Positions 54,393 through 64,000 of a stretch of DNA of 64,000 nucleotides are shown here, piece by piece. The translations under genes were made by a program, and so were the position numbers. Origin of the DNA: Albula goreensis (taxonomy: Eukaryota > Chordata > Actinopteri > Albuliformes > Albulidae); assembly GCA_022829145.1 (NCBI GenBank), contig CM040742.1, forward strand, positions 4,649,658 through 4,713,657. The letters are read 5' to 3'. The notes beneath the pieces are model-generated. The model was not told the origin of the DNA. It searched no databases and saw only the letters and a list, made by a program, of their open reading frames with translations. Each line of letters starts with the position of its first letter. Positions within the stretch are counted from its first letter, which is position 1.

Positions 54393-54635
54393 GGTGTGTG
54401 TGTGTGTGTGTATAATACATTTGTGTTCCTGCTCATTTGTGTGCATGCATTTGTGTACATGCATGTGCATGTATGTGTGTTTGAGCGTGTCTGTGCTCTT
54501 GCATAAATGTGTATCCATGTCTGTACATTTGTGTTTGCAGCAAGTGTTTGTGTGTGTGTGTAGCTGTGTAAATGTGCAAGCATATATGTGCACATGCACT
54601 GGTATAAGACTGTGTGTGTGTGTGTGTGCGTATTT
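54393..54635. repeat. GT-rich cryptic microsatellite
   Basis: Pure (GT)n segments near 54393-54411, 54548-54561 and 54611-54628, joined by GT-rich degenerate sequence (GTGTGCATGCATTTGTGTAC and similar). Frames across it on both strands are repeat artefacts. Confidence 0.9.
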
Positions 54636-55104
54636 GCACGTTTGATTCATCAAGCTGAATGTGATGAACATTATCACTTTGCTCTTTCCTTCTATTGTTA
54701 TGATTCAGCCTACCCAGAAATCAATTCATCCTGAAGGCTGTCACACAATCTCAAGAAACGGTTCTCTTTATTCTCTCTCTTTCACTACTTTCATTTGTAT
54801 CTGTGTCAAAAGAAAGAAATACTTATAAAAACTAGTTGCTCAGAGTTAATGTGAAGAGCATGTGGGCTTATCAAACCGGAATGCTGAGATTAGATTGAAT
54901 CTAGTTTTTAAGCTTGATGGCATTAATGCAGACAACTATTTATGATTATACCTATGCCACGAGACATAAGAGGAAAAAGATAGATTTAGCACTGAAGTGT
55001 TCTCCCTTTTTTAATGCATACACCATGGGGAAAATACCAAAATGACATTGTGAGGATTAAACAGGGAAGGGTGTGATATTTTGTTCTGAAAATTTGACTC
55101 TTTA

Positions 55105-55308
55105 ATGTTAAGCATGAAACAGCAATCTCTGAACCGACACACTGCCAGCATTACTACGATGACCAACATTTTTTTTTTTTTAATCCTGGTATTTGCTGTA
55201 ATAAATTCAACATCCAGCAGCGTCACTATGGCGATGGCGACAGTGTACCACTGGGAATTTGCAGCTCTGTGCTGCTGCTCTAAGCTGCAGGATAGAGGAG
55301 GCTTCTAG
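55105..55308 (+). CDS. Small ORF with signal-peptide-like core (tentative IGIP-like)
   Basis: A 67-codon ORF with ATGs at 55105 and 55114. From the second ATG it reads MKQQSLNRH, then a hydrophobic core (NIFFFLILVFAVINS), a Ser/Thr-rich patch, and a Cys-rich end (LCCCSK). It would suit a short secreted or membrane-anchored protein. It lies about 15 kb downstream of pura on the same strand. In tetrapods the single-exon IgA-inducing protein gene IGIP, a short secreted peptide, follows PURA. The pattern MK..S....IT....FAV is shared with IGIP as I remember it, but overall similarity is weak. Against it: the core depends on a run of twelve T, and a hAT relic starts 260 bp away. It may be a chance ORF. 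Confidence 0.2.
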   Translation: MLSMKQQSLNRHTASITTMTNIFFFLILVFAVINSTSSSVTMAMATVYHWEFAALCCCSKLQDRGGF

Positions 55309-55564
55309 TAGTTTATCAATCTTGTCAACTTGAAGTTGTGTCTCCTACTTACTTGTGTCCAGTGTCTCCACAGTTTATTTACCTTTGCATGGTTTCCGTG
55401 TAGAAGTATGATCTCATGAATGTATTGTTTAATTCTTCCTTTGTATTACAGGCATATGCATGTGAAAAATGTGTATAATTTCACCTGTAGAAGTCTTGTT
55501 TGCCATTTTAATTTAAATGATGTATTTAATTCATTTAATTTAAAATTTAATTAAGTATTTAAAC

Positions 55565-57490
55565 CAGGGGTCTCTTACCTGGGGGCCGCTGGAGGTAGAG
55601 TCTTGGTGAGGCTGAGCCACATTTGGCTTGCGGGAGGAAGCAGTTGAGACCCTCAGTATGGCTTGAAGATGCTCATCAGTGAGTTTGGACCTGTACTTTG
55701 ACTTACTGAAGTTCATGGTGGAGAAGAGCTTTTCACACAGATATGCGCTCCCAGAAAGGCACACAGTCCGCTTGAACATCCTGGAAAGCTCAGGGAAGGT
55801 GGGGGGCAATTCTCTCAAAAATTGTCCATGCTTTTCCACTCACCTCTCCGAAATTGGCTTTGAGTTCAGAATTGCACTGCAGGTAAATTAGCTCCATCTG
55901 AAGCACAGGAGGGGTATCTTGCACATCGAAGGAGAAGGGGTCAGCAAAAATGTGTGTCTTGAAGTCTGCAAACCTGTGACCAAATTCCTCCTGTAGCTTC
56001 GCAATGGCATCAGCATACTTCTCACCACTGAATGGTGTGCCCGTATCCATGAGTGCCTTGGCAGAGGTTTGTCTGAGAGAGCTGGGCTCTCCATAACGCA
56101 AGTTTTGTGGAGAATGCTCTCACGTTGTCATAGGCAGCACTGACAAGCTGCCCTCTGGCCTTGTAACGTCTTGTTCAGTACATTCAGCTCCTGTGTGATA
56201 TCAACAAGAAAAGCTAAGTCCATGAGCCATTTGGGATCACTTAGCACAGGAACAGCCAACTCAAAACACCTCTTCAAGACGTTTCCCTTGCTGAGCCAAC
56301 ATACCTCGTGAAGTAGCGCACGTCCTCATATGCTGACTCTATTTCCTCCAAAAAGGCGCAGAACTCCCGGTGCTTTAAGCCCCTGGGTCTGATATCGTTG
56401 ATGCATTTCACAACGACAGACGTCACATTGTCAAACTTCAGGCATCTGCTGCAAAGGGCCTGCTGAAGAATAATGCAGTGCAGAGCAATGGCTTCCTCCA
56501 CACCTTCCTCTTCCAGTTTTCTCTGAACAAGTGCCACCAGTCCATTTCTCCTCCCTGTCATTGATGGCGCTCCATCAGTTGTTATTCCAGCAAACCTCTT
56601 CCATGGCAAACCGGTATCCACAATGGCATCACACAGCTGGTGGAATATCTCCTGAGCGGTGGTCTGGCCATGCATTGGAATCACTCCTCCATCTCTTCAA
56701 AATTGTTGTCAACACCACGGACATACATTACGGGCTGCGCTGTGTCAGTGATGTCTGTGCTCTCATCAAGAGCGACTGAGTATGTAGGGAAACGTTTGGC
56801 TTTCTCACACAGTTGATCACATATGTTACCTGACAGGTCAGAAATGCGCTCTGCCATTGTGTTGGCTGAAAGGCTGATGTTGCTCAACTGACCCTTCTTT
56901 CCGGACAGACTATACTTGCAGCCTGTAACATGCACTTTTTGACGAACTCGCCTTCTTTGAATGGCTTTCCCGCCCTAGTGATCATCTCACTCACCACGTA
57001 GCTAGCTTCAACTGCTGCATCATTCTCTTTGCTTGTTTTCTTGAAGAAATGTTATCGCCTCAGTAAACATGTTTTAAGATTGGCGACCCGGTTCTCTCTC
57101 GCATCTCCCTGGTATTTTGCATTCTCCTCAGCATGTCTAGTTGAGTAATGACGTCTGATGTTGTATTCCTTGTGGACCGCAACTTTCTCGGTGCATACAA
57201 TACACGTCGGGGTGCCGCTGTGCTCAACAAAAAAAAAATATTCCGTCTCCCACTTTTCCTGAAATTGTCTGTGCTCGTCGCCAACCTTTCTCTTCACGGC
57301 AGGTTTTGAGAAAGACAGGACTGGGGCTGGGGCTGGGTGACAGGATATATTTTCCCTTCACTTGGTGTAACTCCGGAATCACGCTTAAACAAAGTGACAA
57401 ACATTGCTAATTCGCGTTGGCTAACTTGACAACAATCGCCACCGGAAGCTGTCACGAGTGCCAGAACAGTAAAAAGTAGTCGGGTCATTT
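55565..57490 (-). pseudogene. hAT-superfamily (Charlie/GTF2IRD2-like) transposase, decayed
   Basis: A cut-and-paste transposase relic read on the minus strand. In order: a BED-like zinc finger (57294-57060, CIVCTEK...RRHYSTRH); a stretch at about 57050-56900 (VVSEMITRAGKPFKEGEF); the DDE-type catalytic region (VALDESTDITDTAQ near 56800, ITTDGAPSMTGRRNG near 56570); and the C-terminal hAT dimerisation block (CEKLFSTMNFSKSKYRSKL, about 55740-55670). At least four breaks are visible: a stop at about 57053, frame changes near 56900, 56685 and 56310, and a further break near 56100. The left end has a CAGGGGTCTC motif at 55565-55574, preceded by ATTTAAAC, as expected of a hAT terminal repeat. A matching right terminus was not found; ATTTAAAT at 57488 lacks the adjoining repeat. 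Confidence 0.85.
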
Positions 57491-59100
57491 AAATTAGTGG
57501 GTAAACTTTTGTTTTGCGTTTTCAAACATATCAACATTGACGTGATATATTCACGTTTTTCAAATACGAATGGTAATTTTACCAATGTAAACTTGAGCGA
57601 GTTTATGTTGTGGTAAGTTTATTTATTCTTTGTACAAATGTTTATGTTACATCAATAACAGACATTTGTTTTTTAATGCATTAAAAGGCGGCGTTCGAGA
57701 ACCGCTATTGGCTTTGGTATCCTCCGAGTCAGTCAAAATTATTATTTCAAGAATAGCCGACGTCGACTTTGATGATGGGCGAGTAGGATTAGATGCGACA
57801 CTAATCCTACATTGCCTGTACCTACACAAAAATGCGAGGTCAAGGAATAATGGAAGGTTAACCCTTTTTTCTGCCATTTTCCCTTTTTTCCCCACTGGAA
57901 CTGAAGTCAGTGGCCAACACAGTGACCTTCTTCTGCAGACTGAAGATGGAGTAGCTGATCATGTGACTGTCTTGGATTCATGTGTTAGGAAGCTTGCCTC
58001 ATATCACTTACCACCATTCACATATTGTTTACGCTGTCAGAGGAGCACAAAGTCAGCATATGATTGCAGGTGCCTGGCCAGGCACGAGTGGCCACTAGAG
58101 GATAGTGAAGGTGAAAAACTCCAACCAGCTCCACCCATATCTTTCCTGGGTGTTGCCTGAGACAACTGTTTAGATATCCTAAAGTGCCTCACCAAGGCCG
58201 ACCTCAGGCCATGGTTGGTCAAGCTAAGGCTGAGACTTGAACATACAACTGCAGGACACCACAGTGGTTTTGCCTGAATCCCACAGAGTGTAACGCAATT
58301 AGCAATAGCATCCCCCTCCTGGGAAGTATAGGTGGAAGCCCAAATACAGTTATTGCCTTACCATGCAGTTGTGACTCCTTTGATTGATTAGGTAACTATA
58401 GATAGACTATGCCCAAAGCTATGTACATTTTCCTCTTCTCCCGCTCAATAAAAGCTTAAGTGGTAGATCTGAAATAAGATGGAGTGGATGTAAGTAGCAG
58501 CTGGCTTTCTGCATTGTGGGGAATGCCCATCCATAGAGAACATGTTAATAAAAAGAATGAACTGACAAAAACAAAAACACTGAAAGAAAATTCCTACTGC
58601 ATATTCAAAATTAGAGGAAAGGGTAGTTAAAAATGCAAATTCAAGTATTTAATTCATTGAACAGCAGAAGATATTTTGTATGCTGTACCTCGTTTAGCTG
58701 TGAGAAGCAGAATTGTTAGCTTCAGGAATCTAATACATCCCACAAGGACACATAATGACTTTCCATGACATTTCCAACCATAGGTCTATATGTAAGAGAT
58801 TTTACGTGTCCACTCTGTTTTGTGATACTGCTACAAAGGGCCTTACTCCATATTTTGGTGTAAAACCAATGGCGATTCAGGAGACACGTTTAGGCAGGGG
58901 TTGGCTCATCAGACCTGTCCGTGGTCTGTGCAGAGGGGTGACATTTAAAGCAGTGGAGCAGGGCAGCCATTGTGCGCTGTGCATTCATTATTTAAAAATG
59001 CACCTCGCAGAGCAAGGCTTGAATGAGTCAGATGGGTTGAGTGACGTTATTCTCAGCCATATTTATCTGCTAGGGCAAATGGAGATCACCGGTGATGGTG
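57491..59100. other. Stretch with an unassigned open frame, no gene supported
   Basis: A plus-strand frame is open from about 57630 to 58160 but contains no ATG and matches no family I know. Sequence from about 58140 to 58330 looks repeat-like (CCTCACCAAGGCCGACC and following) but was not assigned. It may include the 5' end of the neighbouring hAT element. Confidence 0.4.
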
Positions 59101-59101
59101 A

Positions 59102-59160
59102 TCATTCATTCATTCATTCATTCATTCATTCATTCATTCATTCATTCATTCATTCATTCT
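59102..59160. repeat. (CATT)n microsatellite
   Basis: About 14 tetranucleotide CATT units. Confidence 0.98.
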
Positions 59161-59358
59161 CCCAGGAAAAATAATGAATGAATGACCACCGACTCCCTGG
59201 GGATAGAAAAAAATGTATGATTATCATTGTTGATAATTATATCGGTAACGACAATACAATTGGGTACCTTTCAAACTGCTCTGTGATTGGGGGTCCCTTT
59301 ACGGGGGGCCCTGGGACAACCAAAAGACCCTCCTCATTTCAAACTTTGTCTGACAATG

Positions 59359-59550
59359 TAGTGTAATGGTTAGGGAGCTTCTCTCGTGACTCAGGACTTG
59401 ATCCCTAACTAAGACACTGTCATTGTAACCTTGAGGTACTTTACATCAACTGCTTCAGTAATTATCCAGCTTATATATGACAGTGTGTCATATATAAACT
59501 GTAAGTTGCCCTGGAGTACCTTCTAAATGCTTTATTTAATTTAAATGAGA
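59359..59550 (+). mobile_element. V-SINE-like tRNA-derived SINE
   Basis: The head carries a pol III A-box-like sequence (TAGTGTAATGGTTAGGG, about 59359-59375) and a B-box-like sequence (GGACTTGATCCC, 59394-59405). The tail includes TTGCCCTGG...TCTAAATGCTTTA (about 59508-59535), a decayed form of the conserved V-SINE core that reads CTCTGGATAAGAGCGTCTGC in intact copies. A perfect 12-bp hairpin (59471-59497) lies in the body. Confidence 0.7.
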
Positions 59551-61567
59551 GGCTCAGAGCTGCCAGGTCACTGTTCCTGCTTAGGTGTCTGGTTCCTGTG
59601 TGTGGATGCAGAATCACATCCTGACCATATATGTGCCTGCTGTAATGGGTATCCCAGTGGGGGCAGTGCATGATGGGCTGTGCAGTCATCCAGGGAGAGA
59701 GATTTTCAGTCAACCATTTTAGCCCGGTGTCATTCCGCAACCCTGGCGACTACGGTCAACTGGTCACCTGCAGTTTATATGTGCCAGCTGGACATGGAAG
59801 CATTATTCAGACAATGACTGGATGACAATGACTTTCAGCACATGGGCCCGTTTATGCTTGAATAAAGTCTTTGTTTTGTTATTATCACATTATTTGTTTT
59901 GGGCTGCTCTGATCCATTTGATTTGTAATTAGTCAGAACTAAATTTGCATTGAGGCTGTGTATCATTCTGGTGTTGTTAGTGCTTTATGCCTGTCGTTGG
60001 TTTGTTTTATCTCTTTTTATGTACCTACCAGCACACAGGGTATTCCCCTGAAATCCTCAGATTTTAGCATAGCCTCCTGAGCCAGGATTTCATAAAAGTA
60101 CACTGTTTGGTTAAACCCCATGTTCCATCCCACTCCCAACCATTTAGAGGCAAGCAGCTCTGACACCTAACCAATGAACAGTACTTTAGATGTCCTAAAG
60201 TACAATTCAAAGGGTACCGCCCTATTTTTTTCCAAACAGCAAGCCAAGGGCCTGCCTCCAGAAGTAAGGCCTTGAGAATGGAACATGTTGAATCACTACG
60301 TTCTAATGTGAACGTTCTAATGTCTACATTGACGATTGTCGTTTTCAAAAAGTATAAACGCGCTTCAGCCACATTTGACAGTCATCAATACTTGCGGCTT
60401 GTTTCAGTCAGCACCATTGAAAGCAGGTCTTTGCCATCGTCTGATAAATATTATTGTAGGTGACATTCGACAAGCGGTGCTATTGAAACTCTCAAATTAA
60501 CACTATTTTAAGCAGAATAGCGCAAGTACCTATTTGGCTTCATACTGTGCAGCCCCAGAAAAAGTGACCTGAGATATTTTTTTATGAAGTTAAATATCAA
60601 ATGAAAAATACCTTTCAATATCCTTCAAAGTGGTCAAATGGGATTCTTTATTTGCAAAAGGTAGTAATACACACTTCTTTATGCACATTTTTCATACAAA
60701 CAGGAAAAAAAGATAAATAACAGAAAAATAAATACAAGTGTGCACAGTTACTAGGCCTACAAAACAGTGACCTAACCCCTAACCCACTAATTATTATGGA
60801 ACCTTGGGTGGCTTAATTTATTTTCCCATGGTATTTTATTGCTGTGTACCTACTTTGTGGATAAAATAATGCCTGATTCTCTTTCAAGTGTTATGTCATA
60901 GGGAAGACAATACTATTTCCTTTGAGATACAGTCAGCAAACCATCCATCCTATTTACAAATATGAACCTCCAAAAAAGTACTTTGTTTTTATTCCTCATC
61001 AGTATTCATACCTCTGCCAGTCTTGTTGCTGGAGAAATCTTGGCTACAAGAGAACTTGGGTATCAAAATACAGATAAAGGAGATAAGGGCTCTAGTTTAG
61101 ATGATTAGTAAGATAAAAATGTCGGGGAAAGGAAGTCCTTTCATTTGATATTAACTTTATTAATTTAGCCCACCTTTGAATATGGACCCCATAATACAAC
61201 ACAAAATCTCATTTTCCCTGATTTCTGATGTATATTGCAATACAAAAAAACTACACAAACTGGTCCATAATGTATATTACGTTAATTCAGGTTCTGTTGA
61301 TTTACAGATCTTGATCATTTATGATAAGTCATAATCATAATACAATGCATTTTGAAAAGCCTCAAAATTTTATTAAAAACGTGTGCACCCTTTGAAACTT
61401 GTGTCAGTGCTGAAAATTTCACAGCTTCATGTCAACCAGAAAATGGGTCACTTGGGTTTCGTAAATTGCTGTATGATTCATCTACTGAAAAAGGTGCCAA
61501 AATCAACGGTTTCTAATAATGAATTCAGAGGATGTAACACAAAAGATGTTTGTGCTTGGGCCTTCAC

Positions 61568-61570
<3 letters not shown>
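59551..61570. other. Intergenic stretch, possibly including the PSD-family 3' flank
   Basis: No coding exon was recognised. The right part may belong to the 3'UTR or flank of the minus-strand PSD-family gene; a minus-strand AATAAA is near 61160. Confidence 0.4.

Positions 61571-61640
<70 letters not shown>
61571..61640. repeat. (GT)n microsatellite
   Basis: 35 perfect GT units. Confidence 0.98.
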
Positions 61641-61643
<3 letters not shown>

Positions 61644-62400
61644 CATAACCAAACAGGTGTATAAAGTGCAACAAAAGTTACAGTATGGTCTGCTTGGTAA
61701 GGAACAAAATTTACCAATTGGGGCCATCTCATTTTTCCCTTGAACAAAACAATTAACCTGAATAGCTACAGTAAAAATGTAATAAGCCTTTAATACAGCA
61801 ATATTGCATGCAAATAAATAATACAAATGTCTTTTAAAACAGTCATTGAGGAAAAGCCTATTCCAGTGAGGGCAAATTTCTTAAAAATGTTTCAAAACGA
61901 TGTTACAAAACTTCACAAAACCTACTTCAATTACTGGGAGCCACTAAGGGCAAGAAAAAGAAGGGAAGCGTGTCTCCAGGTAGGAAATCTGTTTTTATGA
62001 AAGTATAAAAATGTTCCCATGATTTTAGAGTTTGTGTTTTGTATTCATTTGGAAATGGAACCTTGCTTTGTCTGGTCCCCACACTTGCTCTACATTGTAA
62101 AAAGGCATAATCTGTATCCAGGTGGACTCTGGTCGTGATGAGCTTGGACTTGACCTTTGACCTCTCTGGTATCACGCCACTGGCTGGACTTTGGGCTGGT
62201 CCTCCCTCTTTGCTGGTTCCTGCAGGTATACTCCTCTATGTGCTTTTCTATATTCGCAGGAGCAAGGGCCATTCCAGGGGTGGTGTGACGGGACAATCGC
62301 CAGGGTGAGTACGGTCTCCCCCCGGCTCTCTAACATGCAAAGCTTCTCAGCTTTATCAGTTGTGATGAGCTGTTAGCCTCGGAGGTCAGGGGGTCGGGGG

Positions 62401-62640
62401 TCAAATGGCAAGGTTCATGCCGTTCCCCTTGCTCCTACGCTCTGTTGGCCCCGTGCGTGCCGCCAGAGCGCTGCCATTGGCCCCGTGATCGTGGCTGAAG
62501 GAGGGGCTGGACCGGGTTTTGCGGAGGTGTCCCTCTCCTCCCTCCCTGCTGAAAAAGGCAGCCTCTATCTTCTCCAGGTCTTCGCCCCCCACCTGCTGCT
62601 TCGCCCGCAGCAACATGACGTACGTCTCATATCGGCTCTT
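62401..62640 (-). CDS. psd2: PSD/EFA6-family ARF6 exchange factor, last coding exon
   Basis: Terminal coding exon of 79 codons plus TGA. It joins the preceding exon in phase 0 after a pyrimidine-rich acceptor (TTTCGTCCCTTGCAG, ending at 62641). It begins KSRYETYVMLLRAKQQ, completing the YLTFE/KSRYE junction typical of the EFA6 C-terminus, continues LEKIEAAFF and a Ser/Arg-rich stretch with RKTRSSPSF, and ends GNGMNLAI. The SSPS motif also matches my recollection of the family tail. Gene direction is toward pura, so the two genes converge. The 3'UTR runs leftward from 62400; a minus-strand AATAAA lies near 61160 but its use is unproven. Confidence 0.7.
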   Translation of the reverse strand, partial: KSRYETYVMLLRAKQQVGGEDLEKIEAAFFSREGGEGHLRKTRSSPSFSHDHGANGSALAARTGPTERRSKGNGMNLAI

Positions 62641-63771
62641 CTGCAAGGGACGAAATCAGGGCTGAACGCATTAAAAAATCTGAACCAATCACCAATCAAA
62701 ACATGCCACTCCTCAGCCAATCAGAGCCTCCCAGCAGGCACAGCTAGGGCACAAACAGATTCACTGAAGCAAATAAATTAGTACATAAATTACCACTGAA
62801 AATGCATCAACAACAACAACAGCAATGAAAATAATAGTCATAATCACAATGGGTTAATTACCGAGTACTTAGTCTAATGAACTGTATACTAACTAGAAAA
62901 ACTGCCATTTATTTCACAGATTATGATTGGCTTACTGTTACACGTCTAACGCAGTTCTGTTACCTATTGTTTTGAATATGATGCCTGAACTGCAGTCTGA
63001 AGTGTTGTGCGACGACAATAGGTGAGCTGATTCGCAGTTAATTAACTGATTTACTGACAGACAAACAGACAGAAAGATGTAGACATGCTGTATGTGGAGG
63101 ATGGTCTTTACAGACTGTCAGGTCTGATGCATTTTGTACCTAATTTATTCCGCCGTCTGAAGAGAGTGGGCTAGCACAGACAACGTTTGATCAAAACAAA
63201 GCCGTAGTGCGGTGTGGCAGTTTAATATCTTTCTTTGGTTCCTCAGAATGGAGTGAATATCCAGATGTATGATAAATCTGTAAAAATGCCCTCGATTAGA
63301 GCATCTGCTTTGCTAACTTTCCAGGTATTTTGCCCTTCTTCTGTTCAAAATAGCAATGAGGGTCATGAAACCAGAAATGGGCAGAACTATTACCACACAC
63401 TTCCAGTGGCTACACCGACGTGAACACAAGTATTGTACTTTTATGGCAGAGACAGCACGACCTTTCGATTGGTCAAAACAAGTCAGTGATTGACAGGTCA
63501 TTGCAGCCCCGCCCATCATGAGGGCCCTGGAACCTCGTTCCCCTGTCACTGGTTCGCTGCCACTTTCCGAGGGGAGGGTGCTCGCAGCTGCCTGACCCAG
63601 TTTCTCTGTGGCGCGACACATTTCCTTTTATTTGTGCGAAAACAGGACGAGGCTGAGAACTGGGGAAAGAGGGAGAGAGGAACACAGAGAAAATGGCCCT
63701 CTGCCACATGTGGCCTGCCCCGTGCAGCACAGACGCAAGGTGAGGGGACGAGGGGCCGCGGTGTGACTCAC
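62641..63771 (-). other. psd2: Last intron of the PSD-family gene
   Basis: 1131-bp intron bounded by GTGAGT (63771-63766) and CCCTTGCAG (ending 62641). No other feature was seen in it. Confidence 0.65.
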
Positions 63772-63915
63772 TTCGAAGGTGAGATAGTGGGCCTTCAGTC
63801 TGCACTCCTCCGATTCTTTGGTCTTGGCGGAGAGGTCTTGGCAGTCCCTGTTGTGTTCCTCCAGCTCCAGACAAATCTGCTTCAACTGTCTCTCGTGCGA
63901 GGTCAGCTGTTCCTC
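63772..63915 (-). CDS. psd2: PSD/EFA6-family ARF6 exchange factor, penultimate exon (C-terminal coiled coil)
   Basis: A 144-bp, phase 0-0 exon of 48 codons, EEQLTSHERQLKQ... to ...KAHYLTFE. It is flanked by an acceptor (CTCGGTTGTAG, ending at 63916) and a GTGAGT donor (from 63771). The heptad-like, charged sequence matches the coiled coil after the PH domain in PSD/EFA6 proteins, where YLTFEK.RYE is characteristic. These proteins carry Sec7 and PH domains and activate ARF6 at the plasma membrane; those domains would lie in exons beyond the right edge. The symbol psd2 is inferred because PSD2 neighbours NRG2 and PURA in tetrapods. Other PSD paralogues are not excluded. Confidence 0.72.
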
Positions 63916-64000
63916 CTACAACCGAGAGGGACACCAACAATGATCTCCTTTACACTGCCTCATTGTCACCATACACTGAGGAAGTGAAGCCTCGGAAAGC

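Noticed and set aside
63473-63771. Continuation of the PSD-family exon frame past YLTFE
   Set aside because: A GTGAGT donor is present, and the downstream exon at 62640 continues the family sequence exactly in phase.

Overview
The window looks like nuclear DNA of a ray-finned fish, most likely a teleost. It is AT-rich and gene-poor, dense in (CA)n/(GT)n microsatellites, and carries V-SINE-like, Tx1/L1-type LINE, Tc1-like and hAT relics typical of fish genomes. The few coding exons match vertebrate families and have clean splice sites. Nothing bacterial, plasmid-like or viral was seen, and there is no CRISPR array or intact rRNA.

Layout. From 1 to 27471 I see no convincing exon. On the minus strand this is best read as the start of the large first intron of neuregulin-2, filled with microsatellites, SINE fragments and small repeats. 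Coding exon 1 of nrg2 lies at 27472-27880 (minus), ending in a GTAAGT donor. About 3 kb beyond it, a CpG-rich block at 30740-31046 ends in a GTAAGG donor and is the likely untranslated first exon and promoter of pura, pointing the other way. An 8.2-kb inferred intron follows, holding a 525-bp Tc1-like element flanked by TA. The complete single-exon pura CDS is at 39317-40174 (plus), preceded by a strong acceptor at 39243. nrg2 and pura are thus head to head, as in tetrapods.

From about 43 to 61 kb the sequence is intergenic and repeat-rich. A Tx1/L1-like LINE (46562-50100) is bounded by 14-bp near-identical target-site duplications and is internally deleted. A decayed hAT transposase lies at about 55565-57490 (minus), and a V-SINE-like element with a 12-bp perfect hairpin at about 59359-59550. 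A 67-codon ORF at 55105-55308 with a signal-peptide-like core sits in the area where tetrapods carry IGIP and is only a tentative candidate. At the right edge the last two coding exons of a PSD/EFA6-family gene (psd2-like, minus) are present at 63772-63915 and 62401-62640; the gene continues beyond the window.

How the genes relate: nrg2 encodes a secreted or membrane-anchored ErbB ligand, pura a nucleic-acid-binding protein important in neurons, and the PSD-family gene an ARF6 exchange factor. They are separate loci held together by conserved synteny, not an operon. I found no clear evidence of a previously undescribed biological system. The best leads are the placement of the PSD-like gene next to pura, the inferred split 5'UTR of pura, and the small secreted-type ORF.
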